This document shows, one piece after another, positions 25,692 to 34,782 of a stretch of 64,000 bases of DNA. The notes below the pieces were generated by a model. It was not told the origin of the DNA and made no database searches. It saw only the letters and a program-made list of their open reading frames with translations. The DNA is taken from the NCBI RefSeq assembly GCF_002153655.1, contig NZ_JOPJ01000003.1:42834-106833 (forward strand). Direction: 5' to 3'. Numbering within the stretch: the first letter of the stretch is position 1; each line of letters opens with the position of its first letter. This stretch comes from Acetobacter okinawensis (lineage in GTDB: Bacteria > Pseudomonadota > Alphaproteobacteria > Acetobacterales > Acetobacteraceae). Made by a program: the position numbers and the translations under genes.

Positions 25692-26482
25692 CCCATACCC
25701 CGCCACAGGGGCTACACGTCCGCGCGCTGGGGGTGCGTTATGGCCGCAGGCCGGTGCTGGAGCATGTGGATGCAGGGCCATTCCCCCACGGAGCTGTAAG
25801 CGCCGTGCTTGGCCCCAATGGCAGCGGCAAGTCCACCCTGCTGCGCGCCATGGGCGGGCTGCTCCGCGCGACCGGCACCGTTCTGCTGGACGGGGTGGAC
25901 CTGACCCCGCTGCCATTGGCCCAGCGCACGCAGCACTGCCTATACCTGCCGCAGGCCCTGCCCGAACCCGTGCGCCTGAGCGTGCTGGACGCCATGCTGG
26001 CCGCACGCCACGCCACGGGTCGGCAAAATGGTGCGGACACAACCAAAGACATAGACGCCGCGATGGCCTGCCTGCACGACGTAGGCATTGCCCACCTTGC
26101 CACACGGAGCCTGCATGAACTCTCTGGCGGGCAACGCCAGCTTGCGGGGCTTGCGCAGGCCCTTGGCCGCAAACCGCGCGCCCTGCTGCTGGACGAGCCA
26201 CTCAGCGCGCTTGACCCTTACTACCAGCAGACCATCATGGCCCTGCTCCGGCGCGAGACGGCACAGCGCGGGCTGGTCACCATTATGGTGCTGCATGACC
26301 TGAACATGGCGCTCAACCAGTGCGATCTGGCCTGCCTTTTGCACGGCGGGCGTATTCTGGCCAGCGGGGAGCCTGCACATGTGCTGACCCCGGAGCACCT
26401 GCGCACCGTCTACCGTATTGCAGCACGGGTGGATGAGGGGGCCAACGGGCAACGCTTCATCAGCACCACGGGTGTGGTGTAA
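25688..26482 (+). CDS. ABC transporter ATP-binding protein (FepC/BtuD type)
   Basis: ATPase partner of the preceding permease. The 264-residue product has Walker A GPNGSGKST, the signature LSGGQRQLAGLAQALG, Walker B RALLLDEPLSALD and the switch His in MVLHDLN. The signature region is a standard importer type. The start ATG at 25688 overlaps the permease stop. A longer open frame runs through the permease gene in another frame and is not coding. It converges on selO with a 7-nt gap. Confidence 0.92.
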   Translation: MTHTPPQGLHVRALGVRYGRRPVLEHVDAGPFPHGAVSAVLGPNGSGKSTLLRAMGGLLRATGTVLLDGVDLTPLPLAQRTQHCLYLPQALPEPVRLSVLDAMLAARHATGRQNGADTTKDIDAAMACLHDVGIAHLATRSLHELSGGQRQLAGLAQALGRKPRALLLDEPLSALDPYYQQTIMALLRRETAQRGLVTIMVLHDLNMALNQCDLACLLHGGRILASGEPAHVLTPEHLRTVYRIAARVDEGANGQRFISTTGVV

Positions 26483-26489
26483 GCCGCCC

Positions 26490-27968
26490 TTACGTGCCGC
26501 AATAGGTGTAGGGGACAACTTCCTCCGCACGCGGGGGAGTGGCGTACCGCTCCATGCCCGGCTGCTCCACATAGGGGGTGGCCAGCAGGTGCAGCATCTC
26601 ATGGAACATTGTGTAGTCCCGCTCCTGCACGGCGGCCTTTATCATGGCCTCCACCTTGTGGTTGCGCGGAATATAGCACGGGTTGACCTGCCGCATGCCC
26701 TGCGCACGGGCCGCCCAGTCCGCACCACCGGCGCTGGCCACACGCGCCCGCCATGCCTCCAGCCATGGGGCCAGCCCCGCTGCCATACCGGCAGGCAGAC
26801 CCGCAGGAGCCTGCTGCCCCGACAGCACCCCGGCGTGGCTGAACGCGCGGAAGCTGTTGGTCATGTCCGCCCCGTGATCGGCCATCTGGTCCAGCAGGGT
26901 TTTGAACAGGGCTTCATCCTCGTCCTGTTCGCCCACAAGCCCCAGCTTGGCCCGCATGCCCGCAAAATAGACCGCATGAAAACGCGGATGGAACTCGGCC
27001 AGAGCCTGCTGGGCAAGCTCTATGGCCTGTGTGTCCTCCTCCGCCAGCAAAGGCAGCAGGGCCTCGGCAAAACGGGTCAGGTTCCATAACGCCATGGTGG
27101 GCTGGTTGGTGTAGGCATAGCGGCCGCGCTTATCAATAAAGCTGAACACGGTGGCGGGGTTATACACATCCATAAAGGCGCAGGGGCCGTAGTCTATGGT
27201 CTCGCCCGAGATGGCCATGTTGTCCGTATTCATCACGCCATGGATAAAGCCAACCAGCATCCATTGTGCCACCAGCGCAGCCTGCGCTGCCACAACCGCC
27301 TGAAGGAGCGCCACATAGGGTCGCTCGGCCTGTGCGGCCTGCGGGTAGAGCCGGGCAATGGTAAAATCAGCCAGAGCGCGCAGGCCTGCCTCGTCCTGCG
27401 TTGCGGCAAAAAACTGGAATGTGCCAACCCGCACATGGCTGCGGGCAACGCGGGCCACTATGGCGCCGGGCAATGGTGTTTCACGGTAAACATGCTCCCC
27501 CGTCTCCACCGCGGCCAGAGCGCGGGTGGTGGGAAGACCAAGGGCTGCCATGCTCTCGCTCAGCAGGTATTCACGCAGGACGGGGCCAAGGGCTGCCCGC
27601 CCATCCCCCCTGCGTGAATACGGCGTAGGGCCCGCCCCTTTGAGCTGGATTTCATGCACAAGACCCTGCCGGTCAGTCACATCCCCCAAAAGCAGGGCGC
27701 GGCCATCCCCCAACTGGGGGGAGAAATGGCCAAACTGGTGCCCCGCATACACGGTGGCCAGCGGGTCCATGCCCTGTGGCATCTGGTTGCCTGCCAGCAT
27801 GGCCAGCCCCTGCGGGCCAGCCAGCCACGCTGCGTCCAGTCCCAGTGCGTCAGCCAGCGGCCTGTTCAGCACAATCAGCCGGGGGGCAGCCACCTGTGTG
27901 GGCTGTGTGCGGGAATAAAAACGCGCAGGCAGCGCTGCGTAACCCTGCCGTATGGAGGAATGGGGCAT
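26490..27968 (-). CDS. selO: Protein adenylyltransferase SelO (YdiU family)
   Basis: Pseudokinase-fold enzyme that transfers AMP to proteins; the E. coli member acts in redox stress. Family motifs seen are TVYAGHQFGHFSPQLGDGRA, LKGAGPTPYSRRGDGRAALG, and HGVMNTDNMAISGETIDYGP with the nucleotide/metal residues. The C-terminus ends PYTYCGT; the Cys occupies the region where some relatives carry selenocysteine. I start at the ATG at 27968 (MPHSSIRQGYAALP), preceded by AAGGTGG; the longer open frame upstream is not conserved-looking. Length is 492 residues, as usual for the family. Confidence 0.94.
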   Translation of the reverse strand: MPHSSIRQGYAALPARFYSRTQPTQVAAPRLIVLNRPLADALGLDAAWLAGPQGLAMLAGNQMPQGMDPLATVYAGHQFGHFSPQLGDGRALLLGDVTDRQGLVHEIQLKGAGPTPYSRRGDGRAALGPVLREYLLSESMAALGLPTTRALAAVETGEHVYRETPLPGAIVARVARSHVRVGTFQFFAATQDEAGLRALADFTIARLYPQAAQAERPYVALLQAVVAAQAALVAQWMLVGFIHGVMNTDNMAISGETIDYGPCAFMDVYNPATVFSFIDKRGRYAYTNQPTMALWNLTRFAEALLPLLAEEDTQAIELAQQALAEFHPRFHAVYFAGMRAKLGLVGEQDEDEALFKTLLDQMADHGADMTNSFRAFSHAGVLSGQQAPAGLPAGMAAGLAPWLEAWRARVASAGGADWAARAQGMRQVNPCYIPRNHKVEAMIKAAVQERDYTMFHEMLHLLATPYVEQPGMERYATPPRAEEVVPYTYCGT

Positions 27969-28230
27969 TGGAACACCACCTTGCAAAAAACCAGACCAGC
28001 ACGGCACAGCCGCCAAGCCCTGCCACAGCCGCACAACACACACGAACGCACCACATGCGCACACGTTTGCACCTATCTGGCACAGACACGGCGGACATGA
28101 TAGGAAAGAGCCCGACCGGGCGACCGGCAGGCTGCGTTGCCGCGCGCCTGAAACAACAGAACAAAACCGTATATCGGAGCAACCAGGCCTCTGGTCCCCA
28201 TACCAGCGCCGCGGAAGACGCGAGAGCACC

Positions 28231-29334
28231 ATGACCACCGTATCTGACAACATCGCCTTCAAGATCACCCGCAAAACGGATGGCACCCCTGCCGCCGAGC
28301 GCGAAAGCCTGGTAGCCAACCCCGGCTTTGGCCGCGCGTTTACCGATCATATGGCCGTTGTCACCTACACCGAAGGCCGGGGCTGGCACTCGGCTGAAAT
28401 TCTGCCCCGTCAGCCGCTCATGCTCGACCCTGCGGCCTCCGTGCTGCACTACGCGCAGGAAATTTTTGAAGGCATGAAGGCCTACCGCACCCCCAACGGG
28501 GCTGTGCAGCTCTTCCGCCCCGAAGCCAATGCCCGCCGGTTCCAAAAATCCGCCGAGCGCATGGCCATGGCGCAACTGCCCGAAGACCTGTTCTTGGAAG
28601 CCGTGACCCAACTGGTCACAATCGACCGCGACTGGGTGCCCGCACCCGAGGTGGGCACGCTCTACATCCGCCCGTTCATGATCGCGACGGAAGCAGCCCT
28701 TGGGGTCAAGCCTGCCTCCGAGTTCAAGTTCATTGTCATTGCCTGTGCTGCGGGGGAATATTTCTCCAAGGATGCAGGCCCCGTTTCCGTGTGGGTGGAA
28801 ACAGATACCGTGCGCGCCTCCCGCGGGGGGACTGGCACAGCCAAATGTGGGGGCAACTACGCCGCCAGCCTGACCGCACAGATGGAAGGCAAGGAGCACG
28901 GCTGCCAGCAGGTGCTGTTCCTTGACGCAGAAGAACGCCGCTGGCTTGAAGAAATGGGCGGCATGAACGTGATGATGGTGTTTGAAGATGGCACCCTGCT
29001 CACCCCCCCTCTGGCGGGTGGCACCATTCTGCACGGCATTACGCGTGACAGCCTGCTGACTCTGGCGCGCGATGCGGGGATGCCCGTAAAAGAAGAGCGC
29101 TACGCGCTCGACCAGCTTTTTGCCGATGCCAAATCGGGTAAGCTGCGTGAGGTGTTTGCCTGCGGCACGGCTGCCGTTGTCTCCCCCATTGGTGCGTTCA
29201 AAAGCAAGACCGATAGCTGCACCATCAACAACAACACGGTGGGGGACGTTACCGCCAAGCTGCGCCAGACCCTGTGCGACATCCAGTTCGGCCGCACAGC
29301 CGACCCGCATGACTGGATCCGCACGGTGGCGTAA
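28231..29334 (+). CDS. ilvE: Branched-chain amino-acid aminotransferase (class IV, type II)
   Basis: PLP enzyme for the last step of Val, Leu and Ile synthesis and the first step of their breakdown. The 367-residue product carries LHYAQEIFEGMKAYR, YIRPFMIATEAALGV, the PLP-lysine region GTAKCGGNYAASL, and the signature GTILHGITRDSLLTLAR with EVFACGTAAVVSPIG. I start at the ATG at 28231 (MTTVSDNIAFK). It is divergent from selO across 262 bp and ends in a strong terminator. Confidence 0.95.
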   Translation: MTTVSDNIAFKITRKTDGTPAAERESLVANPGFGRAFTDHMAVVTYTEGRGWHSAEILPRQPLMLDPAASVLHYAQEIFEGMKAYRTPNGAVQLFRPEANARRFQKSAERMAMAQLPEDLFLEAVTQLVTIDRDWVPAPEVGTLYIRPFMIATEAALGVKPASEFKFIVIACAAGEYFSKDAGPVSVWVETDTVRASRGGTGTAKCGGNYAASLTAQMEGKEHGCQQVLFLDAEERRWLEEMGGMNVMMVFEDGTLLTPPLAGGTILHGITRDSLLTLARDAGMPVKEERYALDQLFADAKSGKLREVFACGTAAVVSPIGAFKSKTDSCTINNNTVGDVTAKLRQTLCDIQFGRTADPHDWIRTVA

Positions 29335-29362
29335 GCCCCGCCCCCCCAGACCACCCTGTACG

Positions 29363-29390
29363 CACCCCGGCCCCAGGCCGGGGTGTTTTT
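29363..29390 (+). terminator. Rho-independent terminator of ilvE
   Basis: CACCCCGGCC at 29363-29372 pairs perfectly with GGCCGGGGTG at 29376-29385 (3-nt loop), followed by TTTTT. It lies 28 nt past the ilvE stop. Confidence 0.95.
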
Positions 29391-29502
29391 ATGTAAAACC
29401 CGCCACCACGGCAGACATGCTGGACAGCGCGCCCCAAGCGGCATATCCCAAAACCATGTTTGCTTTCCTGTCCGCCCTTTCTTGCACACGGTTCCCCCAG
29501 CC

Positions 29503-32313
29503 ATGACAGACACACCGCATCTGGTTCTTGTGGATGGCAGCGGCTTTATTTTCCGCGCTTTTCATGCCCTCCCCCCCATGACCAGCCCCGAAGGGGTGCC
29601 GGTCAATGCGGTGTATGGCTTTACCAACATGCTCGCCCGCCTGCTGCGCGACCATGTGGGTACGCATCTGGCCGTGCTGTTTGATGCCAGCCGCCAGACC
29701 TTCCGCTCCGATATTTACCCCCAGTACAAGGCCCACCGCCCCGAACCACCCGAGGACCTGCGTCCCCAGTTCGGCCTGATCCGCGACGCCACGCAGGCTT
29801 TTAACGTCCCGGGCATAGAGCTACCGGGCTGGGAGGCAGACGACCTGATTGCCTCTTACGCAGTTGCCGTGCGCAAGATGGGGGGGACATGCACCATCAT
29901 CTCCTCCGACAAGGACCTGATGCAGCTTGTAGGTCAGGGCGTGTGCATGCTCGACCCCATCAAGCAGACCCCCATCGGCCCGGCGGAAGTGGAAGCCAAG
30001 TTTGGTGTGCCGCCCGAAAAAGTGGTGGATGTGCAGGCCCTTATGGGCGACCCGACGGATAACGTCCCCGGTGTACCCGGCATTGGCCCCAAAACCGCCT
30101 CAGCCCTGATTAACGAATTCGGCACGCTGGAAGACGTGCTCAGCGCCGCCCCGGAGATGAAAAAATCCAAAAAGCGGGACATGCTGATCGAACACGCGCA
30201 GGCGGCCCGCCTCTCGCTCCAGTTGGTTACGCTGGCAACGGATGTGCCCCTGCCCGTGCCGGTAGCCGACCTGAGTACGCGGGAGCCGGACAAGCTGGTA
30301 CTGGCTGACTGGCTGGACAGCATGGGCTTCCGCTCCGTGCTGACGCGCATGGGTATGGGCAGCACCTCTGGCGCACACGCGCACCGCGCAGCCCGTGCCT
30401 CCGCCCATGCCAGCGCAAACGGGCAGGATACCCCCGCACAGGCAGCCCCAGCCCCTTCCACCGGCCCTGCCGACCTGCTGAGCGCACCCTATACGGAGTA
30501 CGAGACCGTACGCACGGCTGAAGCCCTGCAAAAATGGGTCAGCGCCGCACAGGAAGCCGGACTATGCGCCGTGGATACGGAAACAGACGGGCTGGACCCA
30601 CTGTCCGCAACCATGCTGGGGTTCTCCCTTGCCACCGCCCCCGGCAAGGCCTGCTATGTCCCCCTACAGCACGAGGGTACGCTGGAGGCCCCGACCGGCG
30701 AACAGCTTGCCCCTGACCGGGCACTGGACCTGCTGCGCCCCCTGCTGGAGGATGACAGCGTTCTCAAGGTCTTCCAGAACGCCAAGTTCGACCTGCTGGT
30801 GCTTGACCATGCGGGCATAGACCACGCCAGCATCGGCCCGGTGGATGACACGATGCTGATCTCCTACAGCCAGTCAGCCGGGCTGCATGGGCAGGGTATG
30901 GACGAGCTTTCGGCCCTGCACCTCAACCACACGCCCATACCCTACGACGCCATGACTGGCACAGGCCGCAACCGCATACCCTTTGCTCAGGTCCCCGTAG
31001 AAAAAGCCACCACCTACGCCGCCGAGGATGCGGACGTCACCCTGCGCCTGTGGCATGTGCTGCACCCCACCTTGCGCACAAACCACGCACTGACCCTGTA
31101 CGAGCAGATGGAGCGCCCGCTGGTGCAGGTGCTCGCTGCCATGGAAAAATGCGGCATTGCCGTGGACCGCGCGGAGCTGACCCGCCTGTCCACCGATTTT
31201 GAAACCCGCATGAAAAACATGGAACAGGGCATTTATGCTGCTGCGGGCCGGGAGTTCAACATTGCCTCCCCCCGTCAGCTGGGCGAAATCCTGTTTGATG
31301 AGATGGGGCTCAAAGGCGGTAAGCGCGGCAAGGCAGGCGCATGGAGCACGGATTCCTCCGTGTTGCAGGACCTGGCCGATCAGGGGCACGACCTGCCGGT
31401 GCGTGTGCTGGAATGGCGCCAGCTTGCCAAGCTCAAGTCCACCTACACCGATGCCCTGCTCAAGCAGACCAGCAAGGAAAGCAGGGTCCATACATCATTC
31501 CAGATGGCCATCACCACCACGGGCCGCCTGTCCTCCTCCGACCCGAACCTGCAGAACATTCCGGTCCGCACGGAGGAAGGGACGCGCATCCGTCAGGCTT
31601 TTGTGGCCCCTGCGGGGCGCAAGCTCATTTCGGCCGACTATTCGCAGATTGAATTGCGGCTGCTGGCCGATGTAGCCAACATCCCGACCCTGCGTGAGGC
31701 GTTTGAACTGGGGCAGGACATTCACGCCCGCACGGCCTCCGAGGTGTTCAACATCCCGCTTGAGGGCATGGACGCCCTGACCCGCCGCCGCGCCAAGGCC
31801 ATTAATTTTGGCATTATCTACGGTATTTCCGCCTTTGGGCTGGGCAAGCAGCTTGGCATTCCCGCAGGGGAGGCCAAAAGCTACATTGATGCATATTTTG
31901 CCCGCTACCCCGGCATCCGCGATTATATGGAGCGGATCAAGGCGGAAGCACGCGCCAATGGCTATGTCCTGACCCCCTTTGGCAGGCGCTGCTACGTACC
32001 CGGCATTCACGAAAAAAGTGCCGTGCGCCGCCAGTATGCGGAGCGGCAGGCCATTAACGCCCCCTTACAGGGCGGAGCTGCGGATATTATTAAACGCGCC
32101 ATGGTGCGCCTGCCCGCAGCCCTTGCCGCCGCAGGGCTGGACAGTGCGCGCATGCTTTTGCAAGTCCATGACGAACTGCTGTTTGAGGTGGACGACGCAC
32201 AGGCTCAGGCCGTGGCGGAAAAAGCAAAAAGCATTATGGAGGCGGCAGCGCAGCTCAGCGTGCCGCTGGTGGTCGAAACAGGTATAGCCCAGACTTGGGC
32301 GGAGGCACATTAA
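29503..32313 (+). CDS. polA: DNA polymerase I
   Basis: Repair and Okazaki-processing polymerase. The 936-residue product has a 5'-3' exonuclease domain (VDGSGFIFRAFHALPP, GWEADDLIASYA, VPGIGPKTA), a 3'-5' proofreading domain with the DxE motif in CAVDTETDGL near residue 357, and the family A polymerase domain with SADYSQIELRLLA near 711 and QVHDELLFEV near 888. I start at the ATG at 29503 (MTDTPHLVLVDGSG); the open frame upstream overlaps the ilvE terminator. Confidence 0.97.
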   Translation: MTDTPHLVLVDGSGFIFRAFHALPPMTSPEGVPVNAVYGFTNMLARLLRDHVGTHLAVLFDASRQTFRSDIYPQYKAHRPEPPEDLRPQFGLIRDATQAFNVPGIELPGWEADDLIASYAVAVRKMGGTCTIISSDKDLMQLVGQGVCMLDPIKQTPIGPAEVEAKFGVPPEKVVDVQALMGDPTDNVPGVPGIGPKTASALINEFGTLEDVLSAAPEMKKSKKRDMLIEHAQAARLSLQLVTLATDVPLPVPVADLSTREPDKLVLADWLDSMGFRSVLTRMGMGSTSGAHAHRAARASAHASANGQDTPAQAAPAPSTGPADLLSAPYTEYETVRTAEALQKWVSAAQEAGLCAVDTETDGLDPLSATMLGFSLATAPGKACYVPLQHEGTLEAPTGEQLAPDRALDLLRPLLEDDSVLKVFQNAKFDLLVLDHAGIDHASIGPVDDTMLISYSQSAGLHGQGMDELSALHLNHTPIPYDAMTGTGRNRIPFAQVPVEKATTYAAEDADVTLRLWHVLHPTLRTNHALTLYEQMERPLVQVLAAMEKCGIAVDRAELTRLSTDFETRMKNMEQGIYAAAGREFNIASPRQLGEILFDEMGLKGGKRGKAGAWSTDSSVLQDLADQGHDLPVRVLEWRQLAKLKSTYTDALLKQTSKESRVHTSFQMAITTTGRLSSSDPNLQNIPVRTEEGTRIRQAFVAPAGRKLISADYSQIELRLLADVANIPTLREAFELGQDIHARTASEVFNIPLEGMDALTRRRAKAINFGIIYGISAFGLGKQLGIPAGEAKSYIDAYFARYPGIRDYMERIKAEARANGYVLTPFGRRCYVPGIHEKSAVRRQYAERQAINAPLQGGAADIIKRAMVRLPAALAAAGLDSARMLLQVHDELLFEVDDAQAQAVAEKAKSIMEAAAQLSVPLVVETGIAQTWAEAH

Positions 32314-32316
32314 CCC

Positions 32317-32940
32317 ATGACACCAGCAGGAAAGCGCGCCGTTCTGATTGGCGCTGGCATTCTGGCCCTTGCCGGGGCTGGTAGCTTTGTAGCCACCAAT
32401 CTGGCGCTCAAACACAGCATCAGCCTGAACTCCTACGGTAACCCCGTTGGCGGGTCCTTCCGCCTGATGGATGCCACCACCGGCACCATGACGGACAAGA
32501 GCTTTGCTGGCCAGTGGATGCTGGTGCTGTTCGGCGCCACCCATTGCGGGGATGATGCCTGCGCACCCGCCCTGCGCACCATGTCCGCCGCCATGGACGA
32601 GGTTGACCCGGGCAAGCGCAAAATGGTCATTATTTTTGTAAGCCTCGACCCTGATCGTGATGACGCCGAGCGCTTGCGCCAGTATGGCGAGCAGATAAGC
32701 CCCCGTGTGGTCGCTGGCACGGCGGCCCCCTTTGCACTGGCCGACCTTGCAAAAGAATACCATGCGCCGGTGGAAAAAATGACCGACCCTGAGTGGGACT
32801 ACGCCATGCGCATGTCCCCGCAGTTTGTGGTCATGGACCCGCAGACCCGCTACCGTGGCACCATAGCCGCCAACGCCGACCAGCCCACAATGACAGCCAG
32901 CCTGCGCCAGATCATGGCGGGCGACAAACCCAGCCCCTGA
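32317..32940 (+). CDS. SCO1/SenC-family protein with non-canonical metal ligands
   Basis: Thioredoxin-fold, membrane-anchored periplasmic protein of the copper-chaperone family used for cytochrome oxidase assembly. An N-terminal transmembrane segment (residues ~8-30) is followed by GGSFRLMDATTG and the redox region ATHCGDDACAP. Canonical SCO has Cys-x3-Cys and a later His in a DHS motif. Here the cysteines are C77 and C82 (Cys-x4-Cys), and the position of the His reads RMS with Met166. It starts 3 nt after polA and is probably co-transcribed. A general thiol-redox role is an alternative. Confidence 0.75.
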   Translation: MTPAGKRAVLIGAGILALAGAGSFVATNLALKHSISLNSYGNPVGGSFRLMDATTGTMTDKSFAGQWMLVLFGATHCGDDACAPALRTMSAAMDEVDPGKRKMVIIFVSLDPDRDDAERLRQYGEQISPRVVAGTAAPFALADLAKEYHAPVEKMTDPEWDYAMRMSPQFVVMDPQTRYRGTIAANADQPTMTASLRQIMAGDKPSP

Positions 32941-32998
32941 CGGGCGTTTATACCCTGACCACCCGTTCTGTGTTCCAGCAGGTCTGTTGCGTGCCGCC

Positions 32999-33775
32999 AT
33001 GCCGTTGCTTCAATCCATAAGCGCTCCCGTGCGTTTTTATACTTCCCTGCTGGTGACAGGCGGCGTTTTTGCAGCGCTGGACGCGGGCACCTGCGTGCTG
33101 CGCCTGAGCATGCCAGAAGGGCCACGGCGCAGGCGCATGGCCCGGCGCTGGCTGTGCACCATGGCCAGACTGGCCGTAGGCTACCTGCACCGGGCTGGCA
33201 TACTGGACTGCGACATGGCGGCTCTTACCACCATTGCCCAGCGCCGGAACCTTGTGCTGGTTGCCAACCATCCCTCCCGGCTGGACTGCCTTATTCTGGC
33301 CTCCGCCCTGCCCCACATGGTGTGCGTTACCAAGGCGTCCATCTGGGAACGCGGGGTGCTGGGCAGCACATTACGCACCGCAGGCTATGTGCGACATGAC
33401 AGCCTGCTCAAGATTATTGGCCCTGCCTCCCAGTCCTTGCGGGAGGACTGCCAGCTTCTGCTGTTCCCCGAAGGAACACGCTCACGCGCAGGGGCGCAGG
33501 CAGGGCCAATACAGCCCGGTTTTGCCGCCATAGCCCAGCGTATGCGTGCTGATGTGCAGGTTGTGCTGATAGAAACACAATCCCCCTATCTGTCGCAGGG
33601 GTGGCCGTTTTTGCGGCGTCCACCCCTGCCCATGCGCTACCGCATAACACTGGGGCCGGACTTTTGCGCCCCCTCGCGCGACGAGGCCAGCGGGCGCGCC
33701 CTGATAGACGCTGTTGAGCGCTGTTTTCAAAAAAAATCCTCCCCGCAGGACGGGGAGGACTTAAAGAACACCTGA
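32999..33775 (+). CDS. 1-acyl-sn-glycerol-3-phosphate acyltransferase family protein (PlsC-like)
   Basis: Putative membrane-associated acyltransferase of phospholipid or lipid synthesis. The catalytic NHxxxxD motif is NHPSRLD (N90-D96) and the second motif is LFPEGTRSRAG near residue 155. I start at the ATG at 32999 (MPLLQSISAP); a TTG four codons earlier is also open. The last codons are formed by a hairpin and A-run that, read on the other strand, make the ppk2 terminator. The substrate is not known. Confidence 0.82.
   Translation: MPLLQSISAPVRFYTSLLVTGGVFAALDAGTCVLRLSMPEGPRRRRMARRWLCTMARLAVGYLHRAGILDCDMAALTTIAQRRNLVLVANHPSRLDCLILASALPHMVCVTKASIWERGVLGSTLRTAGYVRHDSLLKIIGPASQSLREDCQLLLFPEGTRSRAGAQAGPIQPGFAAIAQRMRADVQVVLIETQSPYLSQGWPFLRRPPLPMRYRITLGPDFCAPSRDEASGRALIDAVERCFQKKSSPQDGEDLKNT
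33729..33759 (-). terminator. Terminator of ppk2, embedded in the 3' end of the acyltransferase gene
   Basis: TCCTCCCCG at 33737-33745 pairs with CGGGGAGGA at 33751-33759. On the minus strand the hairpin is followed by eight Ts (plus 33729-33736). It lies 35 nt beyond the ppk2 stop and inside the convergent coding sequence. Confidence 0.85.
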
Positions 33776-33793
33776 TCTGTTTTTTAAACAGAT

Positions 33794-34711
33794 TTAGTAT
33801 ATTTCAGGAACAATCATGTTCTCTGGCGTGGACTGGCGCTCATAGTCCGGGTGGTACACACGCGGGGGCAGAGCCACCTCGGGGTGTTCCACGGGCTGGT
33901 AAGGCACCTGTGCAAGCAGATGGCTGATGCAGTTCAGCCGTGCCCGCTTTTTGTCCACAGCCTGCACAACCCACCACGGCACTTCAGGAATACTGGAACG
34001 CTCCAGCATGGTTTCCTTCGCCTTGGTGTAAAGTTCCCAGCGGCGGCGGCTCTCCAGGTCCATCGGGCTGAGCTTCCACTGCTTGAGCGGGTCTTCAATC
34101 CGGGCACGGAAGCGGGCTTCCTGCTCATCATCAGTGATGGAGAACCAGTATTTGACAACCTGAATACCGCTACGCACCAGCATGCGCTCGAACTCAGGCA
34201 CGGAACGGAAGAATTCTTCATACTCCTCATCGGAGCAGAACCCCATGACCCGTTCCACACCGGCACGGTTGTACCAGCTCCGGTCAAACAGAACGATCTC
34301 GCCCGCAGCGGGAAGCTGGGCGACATAGCGCTGGAAGTACCACTGTGTTTTTTCGCGGTCAGTCGGGGCTGGCAGTGCCGCCACGCGGCAGATACGCGGG
34401 TTAAGGCGCTGGGTAATGCGCTTGATCGCGCCGCCCTTGCCTGCGGCATCGCGCCCTTCAAACAGCACAACCAGCCGGTGGCCGGTGGCTTTTACCCAGT
34501 CCTGCAAACGCACCAGCTCGCCTTGCAGGCGCACCAGTTCGCTAAAATAGGTATGGCGGAAGCTGCGATCGGATGGTGAAGATTCACCGCCCAACCCCTC
34601 CTCTTGCAATTCGAGTTCGATCTCTTCATCCAGATCGTCAATAATTTCCTGCCGCATCCGCTCGCGTTCACGCTCGGCGGCTGTCAGGCTCGTCGCATTG
34701 GCATCAGACAT
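33794..34711 (-). CDS. ppk2: Polyphosphate kinase 2
   Basis: Transfers phosphate between polyphosphate and nucleotides. The ~305-residue product has an acidic N-terminal segment (IIDDLDEEIELELQEEG), Walker A LFEGRDAAGKGGAI (about residues 84-96), FDRSWYNRAGVERVMGF with the Walker B region, and the lid-like SPMDLESRRRWELYTKAK. This single-domain form fits class I PPK2. I start at the ATG at 34711 (MSDANATS), preceded by GAAGG. It sits 71 bp downstream of pitA on the same strand, suggesting that phosphate uptake and polyphosphate use are linked. Confidence 0.93.
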   Translation of the reverse strand: MSDANATSLTAAERERERMRQEIIDDLDEEIELELQEEGLGGESSPSDRSFRHTYFSELVRLQGELVRLQDWVKATGHRLVVLFEGRDAAGKGGAIKRITQRLNPRICRVAALPAPTDREKTQWYFQRYVAQLPAAGEIVLFDRSWYNRAGVERVMGFCSDEEYEEFFRSVPEFERMLVRSGIQVVKYWFSITDDEQEARFRARIEDPLKQWKLSPMDLESRRRWELYTKAKETMLERSSIPEVPWWVVQAVDKKRARLNCISHLLAQVPYQPVEHPEVALPPRVYHPDYERQSTPENMIVPEIY

Positions 34712-34782
34712 GATCTTGCCTTCGCAGTTTGGAAGAGAAAGAGGCTCTGGCATGGGGTGTTCCCCACACCAGAGCAGATGTT

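Noticed and set aside
34745..34774. Imperfect hairpin between pitA and ppk2
   Set aside because: The stem has internal loops and no T-tract; it may be an attenuator but the evidence is too weak.
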